From an uncultured Cetobacterium sp. (GTDB lineage Bacteria; Fusobacteriota; Fusobacteriia; Fusobacteriales; Fusobacteriaceae), in NCBI GenBank assembly GCA_934085975.1, contig CAKOHT010000003.1, positions 1-64,000 on the forward strand: 64,000 nt of DNA, read 5' to 3'. The notes beneath the pieces are model-generated. The model worked only from the letters and a program-made list of their open reading frames with translations, ran no database searches and was not told the DNA's origin. How positions within the stretch are numbered: the stretch's first letter is position 1; each line of letters opens with the position of its first letter. Of this stretch, positions 28,471 through 37,957 are shown piece by piece. A program made the position numbers and the translations under genes.

Positions 28471-30651
28471 CTATCTTTCTACTGATATTACATCTTTTAT
28501 TTTTAATAAATGGCTGACTAATTGCTTATACTCATCTTTATTATTTAATTCAACTGTCACCTTTATAATAGCAATTGTATCTAATCCTTTTTTTATATTA
28601 TAAGAATTCAATGATAATACATTTATCTTATGATTTGAAATCAGTGTTACAACATCCATAAGTATATTTTGTCTATCTATAGCTTTTATTGTAAAAGCAA
28701 ATGTATATTTATTTTTTTTCAATGGAGCCTCTAAAAGTTTTTCATCCCAACGAACATCTATAACTCTTGCAGGATCGTGATTAACCATTGAAATATAATT
28801 TGGACAATCTTTTCTATGGATAGCTATACCAGTTAACTTTGTTACATATCCCCCTATATCATCTCCAGGAAGAGGAGTACAACACCTTGCAAATCTTATT
28901 AAGGTATTTTCTGCACCATCAATTATTATTCCTTGATCATCTTTTTTGGCAGATTTTTTCTTTATAGGTTCTTTAATGAAATCTTCCAAATTACTTTCTA
29001 TATAAGCTTTACTTTTTTCCTGTTCCAACTTTAATTTTGCCACAATAACATCAACTTTACTTTTACTTTCTCCCATATGAAAGTAAAAGTCATTTAAAGT
29101 AGGAATATTATGTTTTTCTAAATGTTTTTTTAAAATTGGGCTTTCTTCAAATTCTTTTAAAGACATTCCTAATTTTCCAACTTCTTTTTCAATTAACTCT
29201 TTTCCAATTTTGATATTCTCATCAAATTTTTGATCTTTTAACCATTTTTTTATTTTACTTTTCGCACTTTGCGTAGCTACAATATCTAGCCAATCATTCC
29301 CTGGCCCTCTACCTGTTTTAGATGTAATAATTTCGACTCTGTCACCATTATTTAACTTATAATCTAACGGAACTATTTTTCCATTGACCTTTGCTCCCAC
29401 ACATTTTATTCCAATTTCTGTATGTATATTAAAAGCAAAATCTATTGGTGTAGCCCCTTGAGCTAATTCAACAACATCACCTTTTGGAGAAAATACAAAG
29501 ACTGTTTCTTTCACTATATCTCCAGTCACTTCTTTTATAAATTCTTCTGTATTTTCTGCTCCCTGACTCAACTCTACAATATTTCTTAGCCATCCATAAA
29601 CCTGATCTTTTTTGCTTATTTTTTTATTTTCTTTATAACTCCAGTGAGCTGCAACCCCTTCTTCAGCTACTCTATCCATCTCCTCTGTTCTAATTTGAAT
29701 TTCAACAAATTTTCCTAAAGGGCCTACTATTGTTGTGTGGATTGACTGATAGTTATTTGATTTAGGAACGGCAATATAATCTTTGAATCTTCCGGGCACT
29801 GGTCTATAATTGCTATGAATAACTCCCAAAGTATTGTAGCACTCCGCTTCTGTATTCAAAATTATTCTGATTCCTATTAAATCATAAATTCCGTCAAAAT
29901 CTTTGCCCTTTTCAAACATTTTTTTATAAATACTATAAAAATGTTTAAATCTTCCTTTTACTTTTGCATAAATTTGAACTTCATTTAATAAGCGTGTTAT
30001 ATTGTCTACCATATCATCTAAGTACTTTTTTCTTTCGTCTTTTTTTTCATCAATCAACGCTTTAATCTCTTTATATTTCTCTGGTTCTAGATAATGAAGA
30101 GACATATCTTCTAACTCCCACTTTATTTTAGCTATCCCCAATCTATGAGCCAAAGGAGCATATATGGAAAGTGTTTCTTGAGCTATTCTTTTTTGTTTCT
30201 CCGGTGGCATAAATTTCAATGTTCTCATATTATGAAGTCTATCTGCTAATTTTATAATAATAACTCTAACATCTTTTGCCATAGCTATTATCATTTTTCT
30301 AATATTTTCATCTTGCTTTTTAGTTCCATTGGGTAGATGATCCAATTTTGTAACACCATCAACAAGATGAGCAACTTCATCACCAAAATTATATTTTATA
30401 TCTGCAATAGTTATCAATGTATCTTCAACTATATCATGGAGTATTCCAGCTATTATACCCTCCGTATCCATTTTCATATCTATTAATATTTTTGTCACTT
30501 CCACAGGATGTATTATATAGCTGTCTCCTGATTTTCTGTATTGTCCTATATGGCATTCTTCTGCAAAAAAGAAAGCCATTTTAATCTTTTCTTTGTCCAC
30601 TTTTAAGTTATGCTTATCTATTTCACTTTCTATTTCTTGCCAATATTTCAT
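28471..30651 (-). CDS. rel: Bifunctional (p)ppGpp synthetase/hydrolase, RSH family
   Basis: 726 residues in the long RSH layout. The HD hydrolase domain has YIIHPVEVTKIL, GILHDIVEDT and KLADRLHNMRTL. The synthetase domain has GRFKDYIAVPKSNNYQSIHT, whose RFKD matches the RXKD type of bifunctional enzymes rather than EXDD of RelA. TGS (VFVFSPKGDVVELAQGATPI), a zinc-finger-like CCTPLPGDDI and a C-terminal ACT domain follow. The hydrolase residues are present, so it should both make and degrade (p)ppGpp. Located between apt and tgt. Confidence 0.95.
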   Translation of the reverse strand: MKYWQEIESEIDKHNLKVDKEKIKMAFFFAEECHIGQYRKSGDSYIIHPVEVTKILIDMKMDTEGIIAGILHDIVEDTLITIADIKYNFGDEVAHLVDGVTKLDHLPNGTKKQDENIRKMIIAMAKDVRVIIIKLADRLHNMRTLKFMPPEKQKRIAQETLSIYAPLAHRLGIAKIKWELEDMSLHYLEPEKYKEIKALIDEKKDERKKYLDDMVDNITRLLNEVQIYAKVKGRFKHFYSIYKKMFEKGKDFDGIYDLIGIRIILNTEAECYNTLGVIHSNYRPVPGRFKDYIAVPKSNNYQSIHTTIVGPLGKFVEIQIRTEEMDRVAEEGVAAHWSYKENKKISKKDQVYGWLRNIVELSQGAENTEEFIKEVTGDIVKETVFVFSPKGDVVELAQGATPIDFAFNIHTEIGIKCVGAKVNGKIVPLDYKLNNGDRVEIITSKTGRGPGNDWLDIVATQSAKSKIKKWLKDQKFDENIKIGKELIEKEVGKLGMSLKEFEESPILKKHLEKHNIPTLNDFYFHMGESKSKVDVIVAKLKLEQEKSKAYIESNLEDFIKEPIKKKSAKKDDQGIIIDGAENTLIRFARCCTPLPGDDIGGYVTKLTGIAIHRKDCPNYISMVNHDPARVIDVRWDEKLLEAPLKKNKYTFAFTIKAIDRQNILMDVVTLISNHKINVLSLNSYNIKKGLDTIAIIKVTVELNNKDEYKQLVSHLLKIKDVISVER

Positions 30652-30687
30652 AATACACCTCTTTCCTTAATAATCCTATACAAATAA

Positions 30688-30709
30688 GGCGACACAAAGC
30701 TGTGCCGCC
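30688..30709 (-). terminator. Hairpin between apt and rel (weak terminator or processing site)
   Basis: GGCGACACA (30688-30696) pairs with TGTGCCGCC (30701-30709), nine pairs with one G-U and a four-base loop. On the minus strand it is followed by TTATTTG, so termination would be partial at best. It could stabilise the 3' end of the apt message. Confidence 0.5.
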
Positions 30710-30719
30710 CTAAAAGTTA

Positions 30720-31232
30720 TTAATACTTCATTAGAGTCAATATCGGATAACCTTTTAATTTCTCTTTACCTTTTAAGTCCTCTAGTTCAATTAAAAATGC
30801 CAATCCTGCCACTACTCCACCTAACTCTTCTATTAATTTAACCGTAGCTTCTATAGTTCCTCCAGTCGCTAATAGATCATCAACTATTAATACTCTTTGC
30901 CCAGGTTTTAAAGAATCTTTATGCATACATAATATATTTGAACCATATTCTAAGTTATATGCGTATTCAACTACTTCTCTTGGCAATTTCCCCGGTTTTC
31001 TAACTGGAGCAAATCCAACACCTAAGGCATAAGATACTGGACATCCAAATATAAATCCCCTTGCTTCCGGTCCTACAACTAAATCTATATTGTGCTCTTT
31101 TGCAAATTCCACAACCTTATCTGTCGCATATTTATAAGCTTCACCATTTCCCATTAACGGAGTTATATCCCTAAATTTTATTCCTGGTTTCGGATAATCT
31201 TCTACCAATGCTACATATTTTTTTAAATCCAT
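30720..31232 (-). CDS. apt: Adenine phosphoribosyltransferase
   Basis: 170 residues starting [20 protein letters not shown]. The ATG at 31232 follows AGGAGG; an upstream in-frame ATG at 31268 has no such site and adds residues absent from the family. It salvages adenine to AMP with PRPP. Motifs: [33 protein letters not shown], and the PRPP-binding loop [16 protein letters not shown]. It sits immediately upstream of rel. Confidence 0.95.
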   Translation of the reverse strand: MDLKKYVALVEDYPKPGIKFRDITPLMGNGEAYKYATDKVVEFAKEHNIDLVVGPEARGFIFGCPVSYALGVGFAPVRKPGKLPREVVEYAYNLEYGSNILCMHKDSLKPGQRVLIVDDLLATGGTIEATVKLIEELGGVVAGLAFLIELEDLKGKEKLKGYPILTLMKY

Positions 31233-31285
31233 GTAATTCCTCCTCAATATTGCCTTTAAAAGCTTCATTATAAATTACACCTATA

Positions 31286-32074
31286 CTAGTTTAAAATTAA
31301 ATTTAAAGCCTCTTTTTCTTTTATTTTATTTCCATTTTTGTAATATATACTTATCAACTTTTCCACTATATCTCTATCAATCTCATTATAAACTAAATAG
31401 TTTTTTAAAACTCTTTCTGAATATTCATCTTTTCTTAATAATAAACTATAAAAATTTGATAATTTAATTGTATTAACTTTACTATATTTAATTTTATCTT
31501 CAATTTTAAGATATGAATCTTTTTTTAGATTATCTATTCTCTCCAAATTATTCAAATAAGAATCAAAAAATAAACTGTTATTAAATATCTCATCGTCTTC
31601 TATATTTTCATAGTATTTTAAAGAGTTTAAATAATTTCCATTTAAAAATTCTATATATCCTAAAATAAAGTAATCTTGATCATCCATAAAATCTTTTGGA
31701 ACACTTTTCAAATACTTCAAGCTTTTGCTGTAATTTCTTTTTTCAAAATTTAAATAACTTAAATTCTTTAAAGTTAAATAATCTTTTGGATTAAGCGATA
31801 GAGCATTAGTCAAATCTTGTTCAGCTTGAGTAATATTTCCAAGTTGTCCTTCAATTATTGCTTTTTCTCTCAGTGCTATGCTATTTTTACTATTAATTTT
31901 TAATATCTCCTCGTATATCTCTAATGCTTCACCTTTTCTACCTAGAGAGTATAAATTAGCTCCTTTAAGCAGTAAATACTTTTCATTTTTTGTTTCAAGA
32001 TTTTTTCCTGTTTTTACTACCTCACTACTGCTACACCCAATTAGTACAAAAACTAAAAAAAGATATTTCCACAT
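31286..32074 (-). CDS. TPR lipoprotein
   Basis: 262 residues. Lipoprotein signal MWKYLFLVFVLIGC with lipobox LIGC. Several TPR units follow (YSLGRKGEALEIYEEILKIN, QAEQDLTNALSLNPKDY, FEKRNYSKSLKYLKSV, FLNGNYLNSLKYYENI). It is likely an envelope scaffold protein; specific partner unknown. It abuts the DUF502 gene directly (adjacent bases) and precedes apt by 53 bases. Confidence 0.7.
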   Translation of the reverse strand: MWKYLFLVFVLIGCSSSEVVKTGKNLETKNEKYLLLKGANLYSLGRKGEALEIYEEILKINSKNSIALREKAIIEGQLGNITQAEQDLTNALSLNPKDYLTLKNLSYLNFEKRNYSKSLKYLKSVPKDFMDDQDYFILGYIEFLNGNYLNSLKYYENIEDDEIFNNSLFFDSYLNNLERIDNLKKDSYLKIEDKIKYSKVNTIKLSNFYSLLLRKDEYSERVLKNYLVYNEIDRDIVEKLISIYYKNGNKIKEKEALNLILN

Positions 32075-32734
32075 TTAGTTCTCCTTTTTATTATTTGGTG
32101 GTAATATTACTCCTCCCGAAATTATAAGCTTTATTGCATCATCCACTTTTAAATCTAAGATTCTTATCTCTGATTTTTTTAAAACTATAAACATCCCTGA
32201 AGTAGGATTTGGAGATGTCGGTAAAAATACATTACACATTGGTTCACCAGTTACTTCTTCAACAAAATGGTTTCCATCTGAAGTCATAAATCCTATACTA
32301 TAAATTCCACGCCTAGGATATTCAAACATTACGACTTTTTGGTATGATTTTTGTCTATCTGATGCGAATAAAGATATTATCTGAGTTATTGTACTATAAA
32401 TTTGACTAAATAGTGGTATTTTTGCCAAAAGGTTATTTAAATAACTTCCTATTTTTTTAAATAAAAATATTCTCATAGCGGTTCCAATCGCTATCAACAA
32501 CAATATCAATGTAACAAATGATAAGACATTTATCAATATTTGAGTATATAGTTGAAGATCTTGCTCTTTTCTCAACCCAGTTTGTAAAACAAGTGTTCTT
32601 ATCGCTACTGTTAAAAATGAATCTTGTAATAAATTTAAGAAAATCTGAAATATCCAGTTAAAAATGTACACTGTAATTACTATAGGTAATATAGCAATCA
32701 ATCCACTATAAAAACTGGCTTTTACTCTTTTCAT
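32075..32734 (-). CDS. DUF502-family integral membrane protein
   Basis: 219 residues. Two N-terminal membrane helices (GLIAILPIVITVYIFNWIFQ and ILINVLSFVTLILLLIAIGT) precede a soluble C-terminal domain. The latter contains the family's KIPLFSQIYSTITQII, FEYPRRGIYSIGFMT, VFLPTSPNPTSGMF and ISGGVILPP blocks. The DUF502 function is undefined. Co-transcribed between the CNNM transporter and the TPR lipoprotein. Confidence 0.85.
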   Translation of the reverse strand: MKRVKASFYSGLIAILPIVITVYIFNWIFQIFLNLLQDSFLTVAIRTLVLQTGLRKEQDLQLYTQILINVLSFVTLILLLIAIGTAMRIFLFKKIGSYLNNLLAKIPLFSQIYSTITQIISLFASDRQKSYQKVVMFEYPRRGIYSIGFMTSDGNHFVEEVTGEPMCNVFLPTSPNPTSGMFIVLKKSEIRILDLKVDDAIKLIISGGVILPPNNKKEN

Positions 32735-32737
32735 CTT

Positions 32738-33997
32738 TTATTCTCCTCTTTGTATCTCTACCTTAGACACTCTCATCTTTTCAACTTCAACTACCACTAA
32801 TCTGACATTTTGAAAGTCTACAACATCACCTATTGCAGGAATTTTCCCAAGTTCTGACATTATAAGTCCACCCAGACTTTCATAGTCCTCTGATATTGGT
32901 AAATCAATATTCAAGTTTTTATTTATTGTTTCTATGTCAAGCATTGCATCAACTTCATATCTATTGTCGTCAATCTCTTTTATACTCTCTTCCTCTTCAT
33001 TGTCAAATTCATCTCGAATCTCTCCAACAATCTCTTCCAATAAATCCTCTATTGTTAAAATTCCTCCGATACCACCATATTCATCCAATACAAGAGCAAT
33101 ATGAACTTTTTTACTTTTAAACTCCTGTAAAATTTCTATGATTGATTTTGTTTCAGGAACAAAATAAGCCTCTCTTACTAACTCCTTAATCTGAGTATCA
33201 GTGCTATGTTCTTTTAAATAGTTTAAAACATCTTTAGTATATAAAACTCCTATAATATTATCAATAGTATCTTCATAGACAGGTATTCTTGAAAATCCAG
33301 CTTCTATCATTTCATCCCAAATATCATCTAAAGTTTTATTTCCTTCAACCGCAAACATTGAAGTTCTTGGAGTCATGATCTCTTTTGCATTAGTTTCACC
33401 CAATCCCACAATCGAATGAATCATTTCTTTCTCTTCTTCCTCTATAATACCTTCAGCTTCACCTACATTTACAAAAGATATTAAATCCTCCTCTGTAAAC
33501 ATTATATTTTCAGTTTTTACTTCAACTCCTAAAATTCTACCAATTAATATTGAGGTCCACATCAAAACTTTTACAATTGGTTTCATTATTACACCAAAAT
33601 AATACATTGGAGCAATTACTAGTTTTGAAAATCCTTTAGAATTATTTTTGGCCATTATTTTCGGTGTTATCTCTCCAAATATAAGAATTAAAACTGTCAT
33701 AATCCCTGTTACAATAGCTAAACTCCTAGGAGAATTTCCCATTATATTAATTGCTAAAGCAGTAGCAATAGATGATCCTAAAATATTTACTATATTATTT
33801 CCTAAAAGCATCCCTGTTAAAATCTCATTTGGACTTTTTAACCACTTTTTTAATAAATGTGCTGTTTTCTTATTCGACTTCTCTATATCTTCTAAATCTG
33901 TTGTTTTAAAAGATGTCAATGCTGTTTCCGAGGCTGAAAAAAAACCAGATAGTAAAATTAATACAACTAATATAATAATATCACGATACGTGTCCAA
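32738..33997 (-). CDS. CNNM/CorC-family (hemolysin C-like) transporter protein
   Basis: 419 residues. An N-terminal CNNM (DUF21) domain has four membrane segments, including LSGFFSASETAL and GEITPKIMA. A pair of CBS domains follows (EIMTPRTSMFAV, GFSRIPVYEDTIDNIIGVLY and VLDEYGGIGGILTIEDLLEE). A C-terminal CorC_HlyC domain completes it. The family is linked to Mg2+ or other cation efflux. The start codon is TTG, with GGAAGGTG about 10 bases upstream. It is first in the operon to tgt. Confidence 0.88.
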   Translation of the reverse strand: MDTYRDIIILVVLILLSGFFSASETALTSFKTTDLEDIEKSNKKTAHLLKKWLKSPNEILTGMLLGNNIVNILGSSIATALAINIMGNSPRSLAIVTGIMTVLILIFGEITPKIMAKNNSKGFSKLVIAPMYYFGVIMKPIVKVLMWTSILIGRILGVEVKTENIMFTEEDLISFVNVGEAEGIIEEEEKEMIHSIVGLGETNAKEIMTPRTSMFAVEGNKTLDDIWDEMIEAGFSRIPVYEDTIDNIIGVLYTKDVLNYLKEHSTDTQIKELVREAYFVPETKSIIEILQEFKSKKVHIALVLDEYGGIGGILTIEDLLEEIVGEIRDEFDNEEEESIKEIDDNRYEVDAMLDIETINKNLNIDLPISEDYESLGGLIMSELGKIPAIGDVVDFQNVRLVVVEVEKMRVSKVEIQRGE

Positions 33998-34041
33998 CTT
34001 TATAATACACCTTCCTTATTTTTTAAATTGAATGCTTACAT

Positions 34042-34070
34042 ATTCTACCATAATTCTCCATAAAAAACAA
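34042..34070 (-). promoter_or_regulatory. Promoter of the CNNM-to-tgt operon
   Basis: TTGTTT (34065-34070), 17 bases, TAGAAT (34042-34047) preceded by TGG on the minus strand. It lies between the accB terminator and the TTG start at 33997. Confidence 0.6.
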
Positions 34071-34103
34071 CATACTGTACTTTTTAAAATATAGTTTGGT
34101 AAC

Positions 34104-34133
34104 GAATAAAAAGGAAAGCTATTCGCTTTCCTT
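34104..34133 (-). terminator. Terminator after accB
   Basis: AAGGAAAGC (34111-34119) pairs with GCTTTCCTT (34125-34133), followed on the minus strand by TTTATTCG. The stem overlaps the accB stop codon (34132-34134). Confidence 0.85.
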
Positions 34134-34587
34134 ATTTTACTAAAAATAATACATCTCCCTTTTTAACCACTTTTCCATTTTCAGCTTTTAAAGCCACAAT
34201 AGTTCCAGCCATTGGAGATTTAACTTCATTCATCATTTTCATAGCTTCTACTATACATAGAGTGTCACCTATTTCAACCTTATCACCTATTTTTATAAAA
34301 TCTTCAGAATCTGGTGATGGAGCTGAATAGTATGTCCCAACCATTGGTGAGATTATTTCTTTTCCTTCTAAAACTTCCAAAGGAGTGTCAATCTCTTCTA
34401 TTTGTATTTCCTTGCTATGTACAATAGGCTGTTCAGCATACTTGATTGTTGATGTTATCATTTCTTGTCTCAAATCTTCTTTTTTCATAGTAAGCTTTGT
34501 TCCATCAATTTCTACACTAATTTCAGAAAGATTATGTTCTTCTATACTTTTAGCCAATTTTTTTATGCTTTCTAAATCTAATTTCAT
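34132..34587 (-). CDS. accB: Biotin carboxyl carrier protein of acetyl-CoA carboxylase
   Basis: 151 residues. The N-terminal helical region (ESIKKLAKSIEEHNLSEISV) and a linker are followed by the biotinyl domain with CIVEAMKMMNEVKSPMAG, where the lysine is the biotin attachment site. It carries biotin for malonyl-CoA synthesis, or for another biotin carboxylase. No accC or decarboxylase genes are adjacent; it is the last gene of the pepT operon. Confidence 0.92.
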   Translation of the reverse strand: MKLDLESIKKLAKSIEEHNLSEISVEIDGTKLTMKKEDLRQEMITSTIKYAEQPIVHSKEIQIEEIDTPLEVLEGKEIISPMVGTYYSAPSPDSEDFIKIGDKVEIGDTLCIVEAMKMMNEVKSPMAGTIVALKAENGKVVKKGDVLFLVK

Positions 34588-34596
34588 TACTCCTCC

Positions 34597-35037
34597 TTAA
34601 TTACTTCCTATTACTCTTAATTCCTTTACAGAATCTAAAGCACTTATTTTTTCTAACATCTCTTCTATTTTTCTAAGTAGATTTTCTGTTGTTTGTATCG
34701 AAATAGTCACTCTGCTTACCCCATCTATTGCTATATTTTGAACTATTGTCAAAATATTCATTTGTTCTCCTGCTATAATATCTAAAACTCTCGCTAAAAT
34801 TCCAGGTCTATCTACCAAAGATAGGTGTATACTAAATACCTTTTCTTTTCCACCTTCAAAAAATGGTTTGATATAATCCTTATATTTATAGTATGTACTT
34901 CTACTTATTCCAACCCTTTTTATTGCTTCATATTTCGATATTCTTTCAGCTTGAACAATTTCATTTACTTTTATAACACTTTGAATTGAATTTGGTAGTA
35001 TCCTCTTATCTACAATATAAAATTCTTTCTTATCCAT
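34597..35037 (-). CDS. UPF0735 (PheB-type) ACT-domain protein
   Basis: 146 residues. The N-terminus (FYIVDKRILPNSIQSVIKVN and SKYEAIKRVGISRSTYYKYK) reads as a short helix-turn-helix-like segment. The C-terminal ACT domain starts near residue 68 (FSIHLSLVDRPGILARVLD). This is the layout of UPF0735/PheB proteins, presumed amino-acid-responsive regulators. It lies between folD and accB with gaps of 14 and 9 bases. Confidence 0.85.
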   Translation of the reverse strand: MDKKEFYIVDKRILPNSIQSVIKVNEIVQAERISKYEAIKRVGISRSTYYKYKDYIKPFFEGGKEKVFSIHLSLVDRPGILARVLDIIAGEQMNILTIVQNIAIDGVSRVTISIQTTENLLRKIEEMLEKISALDSVKELRVIGSN

Positions 35038-35051
35038 TTCTAAACTCTCCC

Positions 35052-35909
35052 CTATATTTTTTTTCCAATTTTGAATGCCTTCAGTGTATTATTAAGCAGC
35101 ATTGCTATAGTCATAGGACCTACTCCCCCTGGAACAGGTGTTATATACGATACCTTTTCTTTTACAGATTCAAAATCTACATCTCCACAAATTTTATTAT
35201 TTTCATCTCTATTTATTCCTACATCTATTATAATAGCACCCGTTTTAATCATATCCCCTTTTAAAAAATTGGCTTTTCCAATAGCTACTATTATAACATC
35301 TGCATTTTTTGTTTTTTTTGTAAGATCTTTTGTCTTACTATTACAAACCGTTACTGTCGCTCCTTCGTTTATCAGAAGTGCTGTCATGGGCTTTCCAACA
35401 ATATTACTTCTTCCTATAACAACGATGTCTTTTCCTTCTAAAGCTATCTCATACTCTTCAAATAATTTCAATATACCTGCTGGGGTACATGAAATCAGTG
35501 CTGTTTCATCTCCTAAAACAACTTTCCCTAAATTTTCTGGCTTAAAACCATCTACATCTTTATTTATATCTATTGCTTCTATTACCTTTGGTGTATCTAT
35601 ATGATCTGGCAATGGTAATTGAACCAGTATTCCATCAATTGTTTCATCCCTATTTAACTCTTCTATTTTCTCTAAAATTTTTTTTTCTGTCACTTCTGCC
35701 GACATAATAAAATTTTTCGATTCTATTCCTACCTCTTTACATTGTTTAATCTTAGAATTAACATAAATTTTAGATGCTAAGTTATCTCCCGCCTGTATTA
35801 CTGCCAATCCCGGAACTATGCCTTTAGCTTCTCTTATTTCAGCTATCTCTTTTTTTATTAAATCTCTTACTTTTTGAGATACATATTTACCATCTAAAAT
35901 CTTCATCAC
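35052..35909 (-). CDS. folD: Methylenetetrahydrofolate dehydrogenase/cyclohydrolase
   Basis: 285 residues. It interconverts 5,10-methylene-THF, methenyl-THF and 10-formyl-THF. Motifs: ASKIYVNSKIKQCKEVGI with the catalytic Lys, DGILVQLPLPDHID, CTPAGILKL, VVIGRSNIVGKPMTALL and TPVPGGVGPMTIAML. It supplies formyl-THF to Fmt, encoded two genes upstream. Its ATG overlaps the rex stop by one base. Confidence 0.96.
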   Translation of the reverse strand: MMKILDGKYVSQKVRDLIKKEIAEIREAKGIVPGLAVIQAGDNLASKIYVNSKIKQCKEVGIESKNFIMSAEVTEKKILEKIEELNRDETIDGILVQLPLPDHIDTPKVIEAIDINKDVDGFKPENLGKVVLGDETALISCTPAGILKLFEEYEIALEGKDIVVIGRSNIVGKPMTALLINEGATVTVCNSKTKDLTKKTKNADVIIVAIGKANFLKGDMIKTGAIIIDVGINRDENNKICGDVDFESVKEKVSYITPVPGGVGPMTIAMLLNNTLKAFKIGKKI

Positions 35910-36559
35910 TATTCCGCCTTTTTCTTCCAGTAATTCAATTCTTGAAGCTTTCTATTTAGGTCTATGTGTTCAATCACAACATTCTTTGGTACCTTTATCT
36001 CTAGAGAAGTCATATTGAGTATAGCCTTTATACCAGATTGAATAACTATGTCTGTCACCTGCTGAGCTATAGATTTACTCTCTGTTATAATTGCCATATC
36101 TATTTTTTTCTCAGATACAACTTTCGGTATATCACTTACACTACTTATTTTTATACCTTTATACTCTTTACCAATTCTGCTTTTTGTAATATCAAAAATT
36201 CCCACAATATTAAATCTTGGCTTTTCTATATCACCCTCTAGTAAAATAGCATTCCCCAATTTTCCAGCTCCAACAATAATTACATTATTTTGTTTGTTTA
36301 TTCCTAGTATATCCTCAATCATTTCACAAAGACACTTTACATTATACCCCTTGCCCCTTATTCCTATACAACAATCTAAATCCATTATAAAATTTGAAAG
36401 ATCTTTTCTGATTTGAGCAGCTGTCACTCCTAACAGAACGCCCATCTCTTCCGACGATATGTAATCATCTGGTGAAAATTTCTCCAAACACTTTAAATAC
36501 ATTGTTAGCCTTTGTATAGTTTTTCTCGAAATTTTTTCTCTTTTTTCTGAAGTCTTCAT
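35909..36559 (-). CDS. rex: Redox-sensing transcriptional repressor Rex
   Basis: 216 residues. The winged-helix N-terminus (RLTMYLKCLEKF, SSEEMGVLLGVTAAQIRKDL) is followed by a Rossmann domain with the NAD(H) loop NVIIVGAGKLGNAILL. The dimer helix at the C-terminus ends in YWKKKAE. Rex represses fermentation and NADH-oxidising genes and lets go when NADH is high. The HydABC-type hydrogenase at 42.2-46.3 kb is a natural target; no operator was identified. Confidence 0.95.
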   Translation of the reverse strand: MKTSEKREKISRKTIQRLTMYLKCLEKFSPDDYISSEEMGVLLGVTAAQIRKDLSNFIMDLDCCIGIRGKGYNVKCLCEMIEDILGINKQNNVIIVGAGKLGNAILLEGDIEKPRFNIVGIFDITKSRIGKEYKGIKISSVSDIPKVVSEKKIDMAIITESKSIAQQVTDIVIQSGIKAILNMTSLEIKVPKNVVIEHIDLNRKLQELNYWKKKAE

Positions 36560-36584
36560 TATTTAACTTCTCCCCCTATTTTTT

Positions 36585-37517
36585 TTATTTTAAAACTTCA
36601 CCTATTTTAAATAGATTTCCGTTTATACTATCTTTCCCAGATATATTTTTTTTATTCTCAGGTTTAATCTCAATCAAAATTATACTACCTTCACCCACTT
36701 TTACTACAAATCCCTTCCCTTTAATTGAATCTACTATTTCACCATTTTCACCATTTTCATAGACCCTATCAAATTTTTCAACAGCGTAAACTTTTAAAAT
36801 TTTATCATTATGATATGTATATGCTGTTGGAAATGGATTCATTCCTCTTACAAAATTAAAAACTTCCTCTTTATTTTTATTCCAATCAATCAAACAATCT
36901 ATTTTTTTATATGGCTTCACAAATGTTGCTAACTCATGGTTTTGTTTTTCTCTTTTTGCTATTCTTTTTTCTATTTGATCAACTGCCTCATTTAACTTTT
37001 CAGCCCCTATATCTTTTAACCTATCATGAAGTGTTAAAAAAGTGTCCTCTTCATGAATTGGAGTAGTTCCTTTCAGTATAATATCACCGGCATCTAATTC
37101 TTCAGTGATATCCATAATAGTGACACCCGTTTCTTTTTCTCCAGCTATTATTGCAGCATTAATCGGTGCTGCACCTCTAAATTTTGGAAGTAATGATGAG
37201 TGCACATTTATTATTCCAAATTTTGGAAAATCAATTATATTATTTGGTATTATTTTTCCATATGCAACTACAACAATTAAATCTGGATTCAACTCTTTTA
37301 CTAAATTAAACGTTTCTTCTGATTTCAGCGAGTTAGGCTGATAAACAGATATGTTATTTTTCATCCCGTATTCTTTAACAGGTGTATATTTTATTTTTTT
37401 TCCTCTAGTATTAGGCTTATCTACCTTTGTAAATATTCCAACTATATCATGCTTCTTTCTTAATATATCCAATGATGGAACTGCAAACTCTGGTGTTCCC
37501 ATAAATAAAATTCTCAT
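36585..37517 (-). CDS. fmt: Methionyl-tRNA formyltransferase
   Basis: 310 residues. It formylates Met-tRNA(fMet) with 10-formyl-THF. N-terminal MGTPEFAVPSLDIL, the active-site NVHSSLLPKFRGAAPINAAI and GETTI-type turn EKETGVTIM with DAGDII are present; a C-terminal OB domain follows. Overlaps aroQ by 4 bases. Confidence 0.96.
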   Translation of the reverse strand: MRILFMGTPEFAVPSLDILRKKHDIVGIFTKVDKPNTRGKKIKYTPVKEYGMKNNISVYQPNSLKSEETFNLVKELNPDLIVVVAYGKIIPNNIIDFPKFGIINVHSSLLPKFRGAAPINAAIIAGEKETGVTIMDITEELDAGDIILKGTTPIHEEDTFLTLHDRLKDIGAEKLNEAVDQIEKRIAKREKQNHELATFVKPYKKIDCLIDWNKNKEEVFNFVRGMNPFPTAYTYHNDKILKVYAVEKFDRVYENGENGEIVDSIKGKGFVVKVGEGSIILIEIKPENKKNISGKDSINGNLFKIGEVLK

Positions 37518-37957
37518 TTTGCCTCCTGCTTCTTTAAACTACTCAAATATTGAAGAGCCATTTTATAACCTTCAGAACCAAACCCAGCAATTTTTCCTAT
37601 ACATATATCCGATATTACAGATTTATGTCTAAATTCTTCTCGAGAATACACATTAGATAAATGAACTTCTATTGTTTTTAAATTAGTCGACAAAATTGCA
37701 TCTCTTATTCCTATTCCATAATGCGTCAATGCTCCAGGATTTATTATTAAATAATCAATTTTTTTATAACTTTCTTGTATCTTGTCAATTATATAACCTT
37801 CATGATTAGATTGAAAAAATTCTATTTTCATTCCAGAATCCATACCGAACTCTTTGATTTTACCATTGATTGATTCTAAAGTTTCATTCCCATATATTGT
37901 AAGCTCTCGCTTTCCCAAAAAATTTAAATTTGGTCCATTTATTATTAAAATATTCAT
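37514..37957 (-). CDS. aroQ: 3-dehydroquinate dehydratase, type II
   Basis: 147 residues. Third step of the shikimate pathway. Motifs: ILIINGPNLNFLGKRE, FFQSNHEGYIIDKIQES, the active-site NPGALTHYGIGIRDAI, and EVHLSNVYSREEFRHKSV. The 4-base overlaps with nrdR and with fmt show tight coupling. Confidence 0.96.
   Translation of the reverse strand: MNILIINGPNLNFLGKRELTIYGNETLESINGKIKEFGMDSGMKIEFFQSNHEGYIIDKIQESYKKIDYLIINPGALTHYGIGIRDAILSTNLKTIEVHLSNVYSREEFRHKSVISDICIGKIAGFGSEGYKMALQYLSSLKKQEAK

Noticed and set aside
35071..35604. Long plus-strand frame opposite folD
   Set aside because: It is a shadow of the conserved folD coding sequence; the protein is low-complexity and has no ribosome binding site.
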